The translations under genes were made by a program, and so were the position numbers. From Mesorhizobium shangrilense (GTDB lineage Bacteria; Pseudomonadota; Alphaproteobacteria; Rhizobiales; Rhizobiaceae), in assembly GCF_028826155.1 (NCBI RefSeq), contig NZ_JAQGPN010000001.1, forward strand, positions 4,345,501 to 4,409,500: DNA of 64,000 nucleotides. Direction: 5' to 3'. Of the stretch, positions 8,949 to 18,727 are shown one piece after another (position 1 is the first letter of the stretch; each line of letters opens with the position of its first letter). Below the pieces are notes generated by a model. That model saw only the letters and a list, made by a program, of their open reading frames with translations. It did no database searches and was not told the DNA's origin.

Positions 8949-9134
8949 GTGGCCGAAGATAATCCCAGCAACCCGACCAAGTCCGCCGCGAAGGCCAACC
9001 AGAAGAGCCGGCTCGGGGCCGAGCTGAAGGCCAACCTCATGCGGCGAAAGGCACAGGTTCGGGCGCGGCGCACCGGCGAGCCAGACCAGCGACCCGAGGG
9101 ACTCGATCCGCGCAAGTCAGCTTCGGACCAGTGA
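8949..9134 (+). CDS. Small basic protein upstream of murA, 61 aa
   Basis: Starts at GTG 8949. The sequence is lysine- and arginine-rich, with a core RLGAELKANLMRRKAQ ARARR-like stretch in the middle. Small proteins with the AELKANL-RRKAQ pattern sit directly upstream of murA in many rhizobia, which supports this being a real gene; no function is assigned. It is followed by a large imperfect hairpin before murA. Confidence 0.65.
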   Translation: MAEDNPSNPTKSAAKANQKSRLGAELKANLMRRKAQVRARRTGEPDQRPEGLDPRKSASDQ

Positions 9135-9146
9135 CGACTGGTACAA

Positions 9147-9199
9147 GATCATCCCCCACCGCAACCCGCGCTTTTGTTGAATGCGGGGGGCAAATGATC
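9147..9199. other. Imperfect long hairpin between the small gene and murA
   Basis: GATCAT (9147-9152) pairs with ATGATC (9194-9199), and the CCCCC following the left arm can pair with the GGGGGG preceding the right arm. It lies 13 bases after the small gene's stop and 67 before murA. It may act as a terminator or processing site; there is no clear U-tract. Confidence 0.35.
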
Positions 9200-9265
9200 T
9201 AGAGGCCGCGTTTATATCGATTTGACCTCAGTCCCGCACCCCTAACATCTAGCAAAGAGAGCTCA

Positions 9266-10558
9266 ATGGATCGCATCAGGATTGTCGGAGGCAACGAGCT
9301 CAACGGCCGAATTCCCATCTCGGGCGCGAAGAACGCGGCGCTCCCCTTGATGATCGCCTCGCTGCTCACCGACGACACGCTGACGCTGGAAAACGTGCCG
9401 CACCTGGCCGACGTCGAACAGCTGATCCGGATTCTCGGCAACCACGGCGTCGACTACTCGGTCAACGGCCGCCGCGAGCGCCAGAGCGAGGGCTATTCGC
9501 GCACCATCCACTTCACCGCGCGCCACATCGTCGACACCACCGCGCCCTACGAACTCGTCTCGAAGATGCGCGCCAGCTTCTGGGTCATTGGTCCGCTGCT
9601 CGCCCGCATGGGCGTCGCGCGCGTCTCGCTGCCTGGGGGATGCGCCATCGGGACGCGCCCGGTCGACCTCTTCATCGACGGGCTGCAGGCGCTCTCCGCC
9701 GAGATCGACATCGACAGCGGCTATGTCGTCGCGAAGGCGCCAAAGGGCGGTCTCGTCGGCAATCGCTACGTATTTCCGAAGGTCTCGGTCGGCGCCACCC
9801 ACGTGCTGTTGATGGCCGCATCGCTGGCCCGCGGCGAGACCGTGCTGGTCAACGCCGCGCGCGAGCCGGAGGTCGTCAATCTGGCGGACTGCCTCAATGC
9901 CATGGGCGCGAAGATTTCCGGCGCGGGCACGTCGACCATCACCATCGAAGGAGTGGACGCGCTTTCCGGCGCGCGCCACGCCGTCATCCCGGACCGAATT
10001 GAGACGGGTACCTACGCCATGGCGGTCGCCATGACCGGCGGCGACGTCATCCTCGAGAACGCCCGGCCGGACCTCTTGCAGAACGCGCTCCGGGTGCTGG
10101 AACAGACCGGCGCCGAGATCATCCCCGTCAATTCGGGCATAAGGGTGCGTCGCAACGGTGCCGGCATCTCGCCCGTCGATGTGAGCACCGAGCCTTTCCC
10201 GGGCTTCCCGACCGACCTGCAGGCGCAGTTCATGGGCCTGATGACGATGGCCAATGGCCGCTCGACGATCACGGAGACGATTTTCGAGAACCGCTTCATG
10301 CACGTGCAGGAACTGGCACGGCTCGGGGCGCGCATCACGCTGTCCGGTCAGACCGCGCATGTCGAGGGCGTACCCGTTCTGAAGGGCGCGCCGGTCATGG
10401 CGACCGACCTGCGCGCTTCGGTGTCGCTGGTCATCGCGGGACTGGCTGCCGAAGGCGAGACCACCGTCAGCCGCGTCTACCACCTCGATCGCGGTTTTGA
10501 GCGGCTGGAGGAAAAGCTCTCCGGCTGCGGCGCGACGATCGAGCGTATATCAGGCTGA
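9266..10558 (+). CDS. murA: UDP-N-acetylglucosamine 1-carboxyvinyltransferase
   Basis: 430 residues, the usual MurA length. It catalyses transfer of enolpyruvate from PEP to UDP-GlcNAc, the first committed step of peptidoglycan synthesis, in the cytosol. The N-terminal signature [10 protein letters not shown] (residues 20-29) and the active-site loop [12 protein letters not shown] with catalytic Cys126 are present, so the enzyme should be fosfomycin-sensitive. An AGAGAG sequence precedes the ATG. It heads the murA-DUF2948-hisD-UPF0262-phosphatase-infA-maf-yacG block that is conserved in Hyphomicrobiales. Confidence 0.97.
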   Translation: MDRIRIVGGNELNGRIPISGAKNAALPLMIASLLTDDTLTLENVPHLADVEQLIRILGNHGVDYSVNGRRERQSEGYSRTIHFTARHIVDTTAPYELVSKMRASFWVIGPLLARMGVARVSLPGGCAIGTRPVDLFIDGLQALSAEIDIDSGYVVAKAPKGGLVGNRYVFPKVSVGATHVLLMAASLARGETVLVNAAREPEVVNLADCLNAMGAKISGAGTSTITIEGVDALSGARHAVIPDRIETGTYAMAVAMTGGDVILENARPDLLQNALRVLEQTGAEIIPVNSGIRVRRNGAGISPVDVSTEPFPGFPTDLQAQFMGLMTMANGRSTITETIFENRFMHVQELARLGARITLSGQTAHVEGVPVLKGAPVMATDLRASVSLVIAGLAAEGETTVSRVYHLDRGFERLEEKLSGCGATIERISG

Positions 10559-10679
10559 TCCCTTCTGGGCGGCGACGTCCAGCATAGTCTCCGCCGCCCA
10601 CCGCCCTCCCCTCCGGGTTGCGCCTCCTGCCAAGACCGCCTAACAGTCCGGGAAGCATCAACCCGAGGCGCTGCACGCC

Positions 10680-11114
10680 ATGCCCCCGCTCAAATTGGTC
10701 GCCCTCGACGAGAAGGACCTGGAGATCGTCTCGGCGTACACGCAGGACGCCGTGATGAAGGTCGGCGACCTCAATTTTCTCGCAGACGCCAAGAGCTTCG
10801 TCGTGCCGATGAACCGCTTCGCCTGGGAGGCATCCCAGGGCTTCTTCAAGCAGCGGCACGAGCGGCGGCAGAGCGTGCTGCATTTCGACCGCGTGGTTTC
10901 CGCAAAGCTCGCCGGCATCGATCGGTCGAAAGGCGACGACATCCTGTCGCTGCTGGCGATTCGCTTCGACGCGGCGGAGCCGCCCGCCGGCGTCATCCAG
11001 CTTATCTTCTCAGGCGGCGCGGCGATCCGGCTCGACGTCGAATGCATCGAGGCGCGCCTCACCGATCTCGGCGCCGCCTGGGCCACCGATTCACGTCCCC
11101 AACACAAGGCCTGA
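10680..11114 (+). CDS. DUF2948 family protein
   Basis: 144 residues, starting MPPLKLVALDEKDLEIVSA, which is typical of DUF2948. That family is almost confined to Alphaproteobacteria and nearly always lies between murA and hisD. Other features are VPMNRFAWE and a C-terminal RLDVECIEARLTDLG. No enzyme motif is visible and the function is unknown. It is followed by hisD after 3 bp, implying co-transcription. Confidence 0.85.
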   Translation: MPPLKLVALDEKDLEIVSAYTQDAVMKVGDLNFLADAKSFVVPMNRFAWEASQGFFKQRHERRQSVLHFDRVVSAKLAGIDRSKGDDILSLLAIRFDAAEPPAGVIQLIFSGGAAIRLDVECIEARLTDLGAAWATDSRPQHKA

Positions 11115-11117
11115 TCC

Positions 11118-12410
11118 ATGGCCATCCGGCTTATCCAGAACGACCCCAGCTTCGAGGCGCAGTTCCAGCGCTTCCTGACCACCAAGCGCGAGGCGTCACC
11201 CGATGTGGAGGCGATCGTCAGCGACATCATCAAGCGCGTGCGCACCGAAGGCGACGCTGCGCTCATCGACTACACGCGGCGCTTCGACAGGGCGGACCTC
11301 GGCCAGCTCGGCATCGCGGTCGGCGCGGACGAAATCGCCGAGGCTTACCGCAAGGCCAATCCGGAGACCGTCAACGCGCTGACTTTCGCGCGCGACCGCA
11401 TCCATGCGCACCATGCGCGTCAGAAGCCGGCGGACGACCGCTACACGGATCATCTTGGCGTGCAGCTGGGTTCCCGCTGGACCGCCGTCGAAGCCGTAGG
11501 CCTCTACGTACCCGGGGGGACCGCCAGCTATCCGAGTTCGGTGCTGATGAACGCCGTGCCCGCCCGCGTCGCCGGGGTGGAGCGCATCGTCATGGTGGTG
11601 CCGACGCCCGACGGCCAGCTCAATCCGCTGGTCCTGGTGGCGGCCGACCTTGCCGGCGTCTCGGAAATCTACCGCGTCGGGGGCGCGCAGGCGGTCGCCG
11701 CGCTTGCCTACGGGACCGAAACCATCCGGCCGGTGGCGAAGATCGTCGGGCCGGGCAATGCCTACGTCGCGGCGGCCAAGCGCCAGGTGTTCGGCACCGT
11801 CGGCATCGACATGATCGCAGGGCCTTCCGAGGTGCTGATCCTGGCCGACGCCGACAACGACCCGGACTGGATCGCTGCGGATCTTCTTGCCCAGGCCGAG
11901 CACGACACCGGGGCGCAATCCATCCTGATCACGGACGACGAGGCCTTCGCCGGAGCGGTGGAGAAAGCGGTCGAACGGCAGCTCGTCACCCTGCCCCGCG
12001 GCGAGACGGCGGCGGCAAGCTGGCGCGACTTCGGCGCCGTGATCCTCGTCGACGACTTGACCGACGCCCTGCCGCTGGTCGATCGCATCGCCCCCGAGCA
12101 TCTGGAACTCGCCCTCGACGACGCCGACGTGTTTTCGGAGCGGGTCCGCAACGCCGGCGCCATCTTCGTCGGGCGGCATACGCCGGAGGTCATCGGCGAC
12201 TATGTCGGCGGCTCCAACCACGTGCTGCCGACGGCGCGTTCGGCGCGATTCTCGTCCGGCCTCTCGGTGCTCGACTTCATGAAGCGGACATCGATCCTGC
12301 GGCTTGGCTCCGACCAGCTGGCCGCCCTGGCGCCGGCGGCTATCGCGCTTGCCGAGGCCGAGGGACTGAGCGCCCATGCGCGCTCCGTCTCCATCAGGTT
12401 GAACACGTGA
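11118..12410 (+). CDS. hisD: Histidinol dehydrogenase
   Basis: 430 residues. It performs the two NAD-dependent oxidations of L-histidinol to L-histidine in the cytosol. Recognisable blocks are the [18 protein letters not shown] loop near residue 130, [14 protein letters not shown] near 212, GPSEVLI near 235 and the zinc/substrate region [10 protein letters not shown] near 320, ending with the GSNHVLPT segment. Spacing of 3 bp from DUF2948 and 7 bp to UPF0262 indicates one operon. Confidence 0.97.
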   Translation: MAIRLIQNDPSFEAQFQRFLTTKREASPDVEAIVSDIIKRVRTEGDAALIDYTRRFDRADLGQLGIAVGADEIAEAYRKANPETVNALTFARDRIHAHHARQKPADDRYTDHLGVQLGSRWTAVEAVGLYVPGGTASYPSSVLMNAVPARVAGVERIVMVVPTPDGQLNPLVLVAADLAGVSEIYRVGGAQAVAALAYGTETIRPVAKIVGPGNAYVAAAKRQVFGTVGIDMIAGPSEVLILADADNDPDWIAADLLAQAEHDTGAQSILITDDEAFAGAVEKAVERQLVTLPRGETAAASWRDFGAVILVDDLTDALPLVDRIAPEHLELALDDADVFSERVRNAGAIFVGRHTPEVIGDYVGGSNHVLPTARSARFSSGLSVLDFMKRTSILRLGSDQLAALAPAAIALAEAEGLSAHARSVSIRLNT

Positions 12411-12417
12411 CGCCGCG

Positions 12418-12903
12418 ATGGGACGCGGCGGTCTCGACAAGAACAGGCTGATCGACGTCGAGCTTGACGAATCGATCGGTCGCTCGACGCCGGACGTCGA
12501 GCATGAGCGCGCCGTAGCGATCTTCGACCTGATCGAGGACAACAGTTTCCTGCCCGTCAACGACAGCGGCGAAGGCCCCTACCGGCTGAAGCTGTCGCTG
12601 GTCGATGCGCGGCTGGTCTTTGCCATCAGCCGCCAGGCGGGCGACGAAGTCGCCACGCACATCCTGTCGCTGACGCCCTTCCGGCGCATCGTCAAGGACT
12701 ACTATATGATCTGCGAGAGCTACTATCAGGCCATCCGGTCGTCGACGCCCAGCCAGATCGAGGCGATCGACATGGGTCGGCGGGGCCTGCACAACGAGGG
12801 CTCGCAGACGCTGATGGACCGCCTTTCGGGCAAGATCGAGATCGATTTCGACACCGCGCGGCGTCTGTTCACCCTGGTCTGCGTGCTGCACTGGCGCGGA
12901 TGA
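12418..12903 (+). CDS. UPF0262 family protein
   Basis: 161 residues with the UPF0262 pattern: RLIDVELDE near residue 10, ERAVAIFDL, then [23 protein letters not shown] and a C-terminal [16 protein letters not shown]. The family is alphaproteobacterial and of unknown function, and this position after hisD is the usual one. Its stop overlaps the start of the next gene by 4 bases (ATGA), pointing to translational coupling. Confidence 0.88.
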   Translation: MGRGGLDKNRLIDVELDESIGRSTPDVEHERAVAIFDLIEDNSFLPVNDSGEGPYRLKLSLVDARLVFAISRQAGDEVATHILSLTPFRRIVKDYYMICESYYQAIRSSTPSQIEAIDMGRRGLHNEGSQTLMDRLSGKIEIDFDTARRLFTLVCVLHWRG

Positions 12904-13352
12904 CCAGCGCTTTGGCCTCCGCCCTGCCCCGCTCCGTCCTGTTCATGTGCAGAATGAACGCGGTGCGCTCGCCGATCGCCGAGGCGCTGGCGCGAAGCAT
13001 GCTTCCGCCGACCGTCTTTGTCGCGTCCGCCGGGGTGCGGGCCGGGGAGCCCGATCCCTTTGTCGCAGCCGTGCTGGCCGAGGACGGCCTGAGCCTCGCC
13101 GACCACGCGCCGCGCACGCTCGCCGATCTCGAGGACAGCTATTTCGACCTGATCGTGACGCTGGCGCCGGAAGCCCATCACGCCGCGCTGGAACTGACCC
13201 GTTCGATGGCCGTCGAGGTGGAATACTGGCCTACGGCCGACCCGACCACGGTTTCTGGCACACGCGATCAGATCATGGCCGCCTACCGCGACGTGCGGGA
13301 CCGGCTGAAGGGCAGGATCGACGGCCGCTTCATGCCGCACGCGACACAATAG
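12900..13352 (+). CDS. Low-molecular-weight phosphotyrosine phosphatase-like protein
   Basis: 150 residues. The P-loop CRMNAVRS near residue 17 fits C-x5-R-S, the signature of LMW protein tyrosine phosphatases and related arsenate reductases. A general-acid Asp sits in WPTADPT near residue 108. It is likely a cytosolic phosphatase; the substrate is unknown. The ATG overlaps the UPF0262 stop. The gene belongs to the conserved hisD-infA block, which argues for a housekeeping role rather than arsenic resistance. Confidence 0.8.
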   Translation: MTSALASALPRSVLFMCRMNAVRSPIAEALARSMLPPTVFVASAGVRAGEPDPFVAAVLAEDGLSLADHAPRTLADLEDSYFDLIVTLAPEAHHAALELTRSMAVEVEYWPTADPTTVSGTRDQIMAAYRDVRDRLKGRIDGRFMPHATQ

Positions 13353-13437
13353 GCGTTTCCAAAGATCGCGTCTTCATATAGGTTCCGCCCGATTTCCGGC
13401 CCAGCGGCCGGCCTCCTCTCCAAACCAAAGGTACCTA

Positions 13438-13656
13438 ATGCCGAAGGAAGAAGTCCTCGAATTTCCCGGTCTTGTAACCGAACTGCTGCCCAACGCCATG
13501 TTTCGCGTCAAGCTCGAGAACGAGCACGAGATCATCGCCCACACGGCCGGCCGGATGCGCAAGAACCGCATTCGCGTGCTGACGGGCGACAAGGTGCTGG
13601 TCGAGATGACGCCCTACGACCTGACCAAGGGCCGCATCACCTACCGCTTCAAGTGA
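13438..13656 (+). CDS. infA: Translation initiation factor IF-1
   Basis: 72 residues, the universal IF-1 length, with the OB-fold sequence starting [11 protein letters not shown], then [13 protein letters not shown] and a C-terminal GRITYRFK. It binds the 30S A site during initiation. It is followed by maf after 31 bp. Confidence 0.98.
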   Translation: MPKEEVLEFPGLVTELLPNAMFRVKLENEHEIIAHTAGRMRKNRIRVLTGDKVLVEMTPYDLTKGRITYRFK

Positions 13657-13687
13657 GCCGCGGCCGCGCCGCCACGACGCAACCCGG

Positions 13688-14317
13688 ATGACCCTTTCTC
13701 AGAAGCTGGTGCTTGCCTCGGGCTCTCCGCGCAGGATCGAACTCCTGCAGCAGGCGGGCATCGAGCCCGACCATTTGTTTCCCGCGGACGTCGACGAGAG
13801 GCCGCAGCGCGCCGAGCATCCGCGCTCGCTGGCCAAACGTCTGTCTCGTGCGAAGGCCGAGAAGGCGCATGCCTCCCTGCAGGGCGAAGCCGACTTCTCC
13901 GGCGCCTACATACTGGCCGCCGACACTGTGGTGGCGGTCGGCCGCCGCATCCTGCCCAAGGCGGAAGTAACCGAGGACGCCACCAACTGCCTCGGCCTCC
14001 TGTCCGGCCGCTCGCACCGCGTCTATACCGGCATCTGCCTTGTCACGCCGGACGGAAAATTCCGCCAGAAGCTGGTCGAGACCCGCGTGCGCTTCAAGCG
14101 CCTCTCGCGCGAGGACGTCGACAGCTACGTCGCGTCCGGCGAATGGCGCGGCAAGGCGGGCGGCTACGCCGTGCAGGGTCTGGCGGGAACCTTCGTCGTC
14201 AAGCTGGTAGGTTCCTACACCAACGTCGTCGGCCTGCCGCTCTACGAGACCACCGCGCTGCTCGCCGGCGAGGGTTTTGGCGTGCGTCACGGCTGGATCG
14301 CCGGAGGGACGGCGTGA
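13688..14317 (+). CDS. maf: Maf-like nucleoside triphosphate pyrophosphatase
   Basis: 209 residues. The substrate-binding [10 protein letters not shown] motif is at residues 11-20, followed by DVDER, AADTVV (Asp is the catalytic base region) and [10 protein letters not shown] near 155. Maf proteins hydrolyse non-canonical NTPs (dTTP/UTP or modified nucleotides) to monophosphates. The stop overlaps the GTG start of yacG by 4 bases. Confidence 0.92.
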   Translation: MTLSQKLVLASGSPRRIELLQQAGIEPDHLFPADVDERPQRAEHPRSLAKRLSRAKAEKAHASLQGEADFSGAYILAADTVVAVGRRILPKAEVTEDATNCLGLLSGRSHRVYTGICLVTPDGKFRQKLVETRVRFKRLSREDVDSYVASGEWRGKAGGYAVQGLAGTFVVKLVGSYTNVVGLPLYETTALLAGEGFGVRHGWIAGGTA

Positions 14318-14529
14318 GCGCCGCCGGCAATGTGACGCCGCTGCGCCCGAAGCGGCCCTGCCCTGAATGCGGCAAGCCGTCGGCGCGCGAGCACTACCCG
14401 TTCTGTTCGACGCGCTGCAAGGCCGTCGACCTGAACCGCTGGCTTTCCGGGTCGTACGTGATCCCGGGCCGGGCGGATGAGGAAGAAGCGCAGGACGCGC
14501 CCCGCACGGAAGACGACCAGGACCGCTAG
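14314..14529 (+). CDS. yacG: DNA gyrase inhibitor / zinc-binding protein YacG
   Basis: 71 residues from GTG 14314, chosen because GTGA overlaps the maf stop and matches the family length. Four zinc cysteines are in CPECGKP and CSTRCK, followed by VDLNRWLSG, the YacG signature. The acidic C-terminal tail is typical. YacG binds GyrB and inhibits gyrase in E. coli. Confidence 0.9.
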   Translation: MSAAGNVTPLRPKRPCPECGKPSAREHYPFCSTRCKAVDLNRWLSGSYVIPGRADEEEAQDAPRTEDDQDR

Positions 14530-14861
14530 CCCGGATCCGCCCGGACTGACTGATTCTGCGTGCATCCTGCAGGGGACCCGGTTCGGCGGGTGTCATGCCA
14601 GGTCAATGAGCATCGATCCGATTCGATGGACGCCACTGCCCGCTGCCGCGGGCAATTACGCCGTACGCACGTTTCATCGGCTGCCGACGGCAGCGTACGG
14701 GGCTTCCGGAGCCGGGGTTTTTCACAGAGTCGCAATTGCCGCAGAAAACGCGTCGACAGGCGCTGGACAGGCGAAAATTGCGTGCTATAACCCAGCCGCT
14801 TTCGCAGGCGCCGCTGGCGCTCTCGCGACAACGGGCGCCGGGAAATCCGGGTCCCGTAGAT
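14530..14861. other. Intergenic region between yacG and tRNA-Phe
   Basis: Some 330 bases without a convincing reading frame or strong terminator. It must contain the promoter for tRNA-Phe. Nothing else is recognised. Confidence 0.5.
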
Positions 14862-14937
<76 letters not shown>

Positions 14938-15102
14938 TATCTTCAACGACTTCACCGTTGCCGCGCCGTTTTCTGTTGCGCCATGCTGCAGATGAAAATG
15001 GGGGATCTGCCGCCTTCTCAGCCCCGCCGATCGTCGAAAACGCCATCGCGTGGCAAGGCCCCGCGAGTTGATCCGGCCGCCCTCCCTCTTCCTGCCCAAA
15101 GC

Positions 15103-16329
15103 CTACGCCTGCGCGCTGCTGGCCCGCAGCGCGCTCCGCGAGAGCAGCCAGAGCATCACCGAGATGTTGAGCAGGCTCCATGCGATGCCGTTGAGGAAGG
15201 CCATGGCGTAGGAGCCGGTCAGGTCGTAGATCCACCCGGACATCCACCCGCCCAGCGCCATGCCTAAAATGGTCGCCATGATGACGGTGCCGACACGGCG
15301 TCCGGCCTCTGCCGCGGGCATGTACTCGCGCACGATGAGGGCATAGCAGGGCACTATGCCGCCCTGGCTGAGGCCGAACACCAGCGAGACGATGTAGAGC
15401 GACGCCAGTCCGTCGAACGGCAGATAGAAAACGAGGGAAGTGGCCTGCGCGATCGAGCCGATCAACAGTGTCTTCAACCCTCCTATGCGGTCGGCGAGGA
15501 GGCCGGACGCGAGGCGGCTCACCACGCCGGCGGCCAGCATGATGGACAGCATCTCGGCGCCGCGCGCCACGCCGTAGCCAAGGTCGAGGCAATAGGCGAC
15601 GATGTGCACCTGCGGCATCGACATGGCGACGCAGCAGGCGACCCCCGCCACCACCAGAAACGCCTGCAGCGCGCCGGGCGAAATCCCCATGGACCGTGCA
15701 GACGCCGACGCCGTCCCCGAAAGCGCCGCGGCGGGAGGCTGGCGGCGCAGCATGAGGACGAGCGGGGCCATCGACACCAGGCATATCGCGGCGATGGCGA
15801 GGTAGGTTCCGCGCCAACCGTAGGCCGACATCATCGGCGAGATGAGGACCGGCCAGATCGCCCCCGCGACATAGTTCCCTGATGCGGCAAAGGCGACGGC
15901 GATGCCGCGGCGACGCCGAAACCAATGCGTGATGTCGGCGATCAGCGGGCCGAACATGGCCGAGGAACCCGCTCCGACCAAAAGTCCCTGGACGACCGAA
16001 AAGGCGGCGATCGAATGGGCCAGGCTGCCAAGGGCAAAGCCAAGCGCCATCAGCAGCGACGCGGCGAGAGCCGGGATCCAGAAGCCGATCCGGTCGATGG
16101 CGCGGCCGATGACGACGTTGCCGAACGCAAAGCCGAGCATCGTGGCCGTGTAGGGGAGCGAGGCGTCGGCGCGGTCGACCCCGAACTCTTCCTGGATAGC
16201 CGGCAGCACGACCACAACCGACCACATGCCGACGCCGCCGATGGTGGCGAGCAGGGTCGAGACGGCCAGCCGCGTCCATGCATAGCGACCGTCCAGGTCA
16301 GAATCGGCCAGATGGAGTTTGTCATGCAT
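15103..16329 (-). CDS. MFS transporter, monocarboxylate/oxalate-formate antiporter type
   Basis: About 408 residues from ATG 16329 (a GTG five codons earlier is also open). Twelve predicted membrane segments; the family's loop 2-3 motif appears as GRAIDRIGFW, and the central loop has HWFRRRRGIA, both typical of the major facilitator superfamily. The overall pattern (GMWSVVVVLPAIQEEFGV at the start) matches carriers of small organic acids. It lies downstream of, and co-directional with, the ectoine genes but about 110 bp away, so a link to ectoine breakdown products is possible but unproven. Confidence 0.8.
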   Translation of the reverse strand: MHDKLHLADSDLDGRYAWTRLAVSTLLATIGGVGMWSVVVVLPAIQEEFGVDRADASLPYTATMLGFAFGNVVIGRAIDRIGFWIPALAASLLMALGFALGSLAHSIAAFSVVQGLLVGAGSSAMFGPLIADITHWFRRRRGIAVAFAASGNYVAGAIWPVLISPMMSAYGWRGTYLAIAAICLVSMAPLVLMLRRQPPAAALSGTASASARSMGISPGALQAFLVVAGVACCVAMSMPQVHIVAYCLDLGYGVARGAEMLSIMLAAGVVSRLASGLLADRIGGLKTLLIGSIAQATSLVFYLPFDGLASLYIVSLVFGLSQGGIVPCYALIVREYMPAAEAGRRVGTVIMATILGMALGGWMSGWIYDLTGSYAMAFLNGIAWSLLNISVMLWLLSRSALRASSAQA

Positions 16330-16438
16330 GGTGAGGCGTGGCACCCGACTGTTGCGCTGTGGTCGCTAGATGCCCCTCAATCGGCCGCGGCAGCAGGACC
16401 ACGGCCCTGCAAGGTTGAAGCCAGCGCCGGCGTGCCGC

Positions 16439-17449
16439 TCACTGCTCCTGCCCGACCGCGATGACCGCCGCGCAGTCGCCGGCCTTGACCAGGCCCGGAA
16501 AATGCCGCGCCGCCAGAAGGCCCGACATCTTGGCGCGGACTTCCTGCGGCGCGACGCCGGTGCGGCCGACCGCGTGGATGCGGGCGACGACCTGCCCTTC
16601 CTCCACCGGCTCGCCCAGATCGACCATGGTCTCGATCATACCGTCGTCCTCGGCGAAGGAGAAACAGTCGCCGGAGGGCATGTCGAGCCAACGGGTCGGA
16701 CGGCGCTCGACCTCGCCCGCAACGAGGCCGGCGTGGCGCAGCACGTTCATCAGCCCGAAGCGGGCGATGCGAACCGTCTCGGCGCGCGAGGTCCCCCCGC
16801 CGCCGAGTTCAGTCGTGACGAAAACCTTGCCCATCTCCTCGGCGGCGGTGTCGTACATGCCGACCGCGTCGATCTCCAGCATCTTCATCGAATAGGGCGC
16901 CGAGAACGCCTCAACAGCGGCGAAGGCCTTTGCCTCCTGCGCCTTGTCGGGCAGGATATGGGCGGCGCAGAAGGGCACGAAATCGAGCGTCCTGCCGCCG
17001 GAATGGAAGTCGAAGACCAGGTCCGCGCGCGGCAGAAGCTCACGTTGGAAATAGTCGGCGATCTTTTCCGTCACGGCGCCGTCCGGCCTGCCTGGAAAGG
17101 AGCGGTTCATGTTGCCCTTGTCGATCGGCGACGTGCGCGTTCCGGCACGGAAGGCCGGGTAGTTCATGGCCGGCACGATGATCACCGCGCCGCGCACCTC
17201 CTTCGGATCGAGCGTGCGGGCGAGTTCGAAGAGCGCCAGCGGTCCCTCGTACTCGTCGCCGTGATTGCCGCCGGTGAGCAGCGCCGTCGGCCCTTCCCCG
17301 TTGCGGACGACGCAGATGGGGATCATGACCGAGCCCCAGGCGGAATCGTCGCGACTGTAGGGCAGCCGCAGATGACCGTGATGCACGCCCTGTGCATCAA
17401 GGTCGATGGTGGGCGAGATGGGAGAGGGTCGCATGTGATGGTCGGTCAT
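16439..17449 (-). CDS. doeB: N-alpha-acetyl-L-2,4-diaminobutyrate deacetylase (ectoine catabolism)
   Basis: 336 residues from ATG 17449. It is an aspartoacylase/succinylglutamate desuccinylase-type zinc hydrolase: GGNHGDEYEGP supplies His and Glu ligands near residue 65, NMNRSFPG the substrate-binding Arg, and DFHSGG the third ligand near 150. In the ectoine pathway this enzyme (DoeB, EutE in rhizobia) removes acetate from N-alpha-acetyl-diaminobutyrate. Its position right after doeA/eutD in an ehu-eut operon makes the assignment strong. Confidence 0.9.
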   Translation of the reverse strand: MTDHHMRPSPISPTIDLDAQGVHHGHLRLPYSRDDSAWGSVMIPICVVRNGEGPTALLTGGNHGDEYEGPLALFELARTLDPKEVRGAVIIVPAMNYPAFRAGTRTSPIDKGNMNRSFPGRPDGAVTEKIADYFQRELLPRADLVFDFHSGGRTLDFVPFCAAHILPDKAQEAKAFAAVEAFSAPYSMKMLEIDAVGMYDTAAEEMGKVFVTTELGGGGTSRAETVRIARFGLMNVLRHAGLVAGEVERRPTRWLDMPSGDCFSFAEDDGMIETMVDLGEPVEEGQVVARIHAVGRTGVAPQEVRAKMSGLLAARHFPGLVKAGDCAAVIAVGQEQ

Positions 17450-17504
17450 TTTCGTTGGTCGGAAGCTGAACGGAGTAAGGGCCCCGCCCAATTCCCCTAT
17501 TCCC

Positions 17505-18686
17505 CTAATCCTTCACCACCAGCCTGCGCGGGACGTTGGCGAGGCACTCGACGCCGGTCTCGGTGATCAGGATGGATTCGGTGATCTCCAAGCCCATGTC
17601 CTGCAGCCACAGCCCGGTCATGAAATGGAAGGTCATTCCGGGCCGGAGCTCGGTGCGGTCGCCGGGGCGCAGGCTCATGGTGCGCTCGCCCCAGTCCGGC
17701 GGGTAGGAGATGCCGATCGGATAGCCGGTCCGGTTGTCCTTGACGATCCCGTACTTCCTCAGCACCGCGAAGAAGGCGTTGGCGATGTCCTCGCAGGTGT
17801 TGCCCGGCCGCGCGGCCTCCAGCCCCGCGTCCATGCCCTCCAGCGTCGCCTTCTCGGCGTCGAGGAAGGCCTGCGTGGGCTTGCCCAGGAAGACGGTGCG
17901 CGACAGCGGGCAATGGTAGCGATTGTAGCAGCCGGCGATCTCGAAGAAGGTGCCTTCGCCCGCCTTCATCGGCTTGTCGTCCCAGGTGAGGTGGGGCGCC
18001 GAGGCGTCGGCGCCCGACGGCAGCAGCGGCACGATCGCCGGATAGTCGCCGCCGATGCCCTCCACGCCGCGCGTACCGGCGTCGTAGATCTCGGCCACGA
18101 GGTCGCATTTCCTCATGCCGACCTCGATCTTGTCGACGATGCGGGCATGCATTGCCTCGACAATGCGCGCGGCCTTGCGCATGTAGTCGATCTCGGTCGG
18201 GCTCTTGACCGCACGCTGCCAGTTCACCAGCGCCGTGACGTCGACGAATCTCGCATTCGGCAGATGCTTCTGCAGTGAGGCGAAGGCGGCGGCCGAGAAG
18301 TAGTAGTTGTCCATCTCGACGCCGATCGTCAGCCGGTCCCAGCCGCGCGCGGCGATCACCTCGGCCAGGTAGTCCATCGGATGCCGCTCGGTCGACTGCA
18401 CGTAGTGATCGGCATAGGGCACGATATTGTCGTGGGAGAGATAGGCCGTGCGCTTCGCGCCGTTGGCGTCCTGGCCGCGGCCATACCAGACCGGCTCGCC
18501 GGACGGCGGCACCAGAACTGCCTGGTGCACGTAGAACGACCAGCCGTCATAGCCGGTCAGCCACGCCATGTTGGAGGGGTCGGAGCAGATCAGGAGTTCG
18601 ACGCCCTTCGCCTCCATGGCGCGGCGCGTCTTCGCCAGGCGCTCGGCATACTCGGCGCGCGAAAACTTCAGGTTCGGCATTGTCAT
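17505..18686 (-). CDS. doeA: Ectoine hydrolase (M24 peptidase family)
   Basis: 393 residues. A creatinase/prolidase-type N-domain has SNMAWLTGYDGWSFYVHQ. The C-terminal pita-bread domain from about residue 165 includes GIGGDYPAI, the loop FFEIAGCYNRYHCPLSR and ESILITETG. DoeA/EutD opens the ectoine ring to N-acetyl-diaminobutyrates. Several canonical M24 metal ligands are replaced, as expected for this metal-independent subgroup. GAGGAC lies upstream of the ATG. The downstream doeB starts 56 bp later. Confidence 0.9.
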   Translation of the reverse strand: MTMPNLKFSRAEYAERLAKTRRAMEAKGVELLICSDPSNMAWLTGYDGWSFYVHQAVLVPPSGEPVWYGRGQDANGAKRTAYLSHDNIVPYADHYVQSTERHPMDYLAEVIAARGWDRLTIGVEMDNYYFSAAAFASLQKHLPNARFVDVTALVNWQRAVKSPTEIDYMRKAARIVEAMHARIVDKIEVGMRKCDLVAEIYDAGTRGVEGIGGDYPAIVPLLPSGADASAPHLTWDDKPMKAGEGTFFEIAGCYNRYHCPLSRTVFLGKPTQAFLDAEKATLEGMDAGLEAARPGNTCEDIANAFFAVLRKYGIVKDNRTGYPIGISYPPDWGERTMSLRPGDRTELRPGMTFHFMTGLWLQDMGLEITESILITETGVECLANVPRRLVVKD

Positions 18687-18727
18687 GATGCTTGGTGGTC
18701 CTCGTCTTCGGGCCAGTGCGGCCGCAG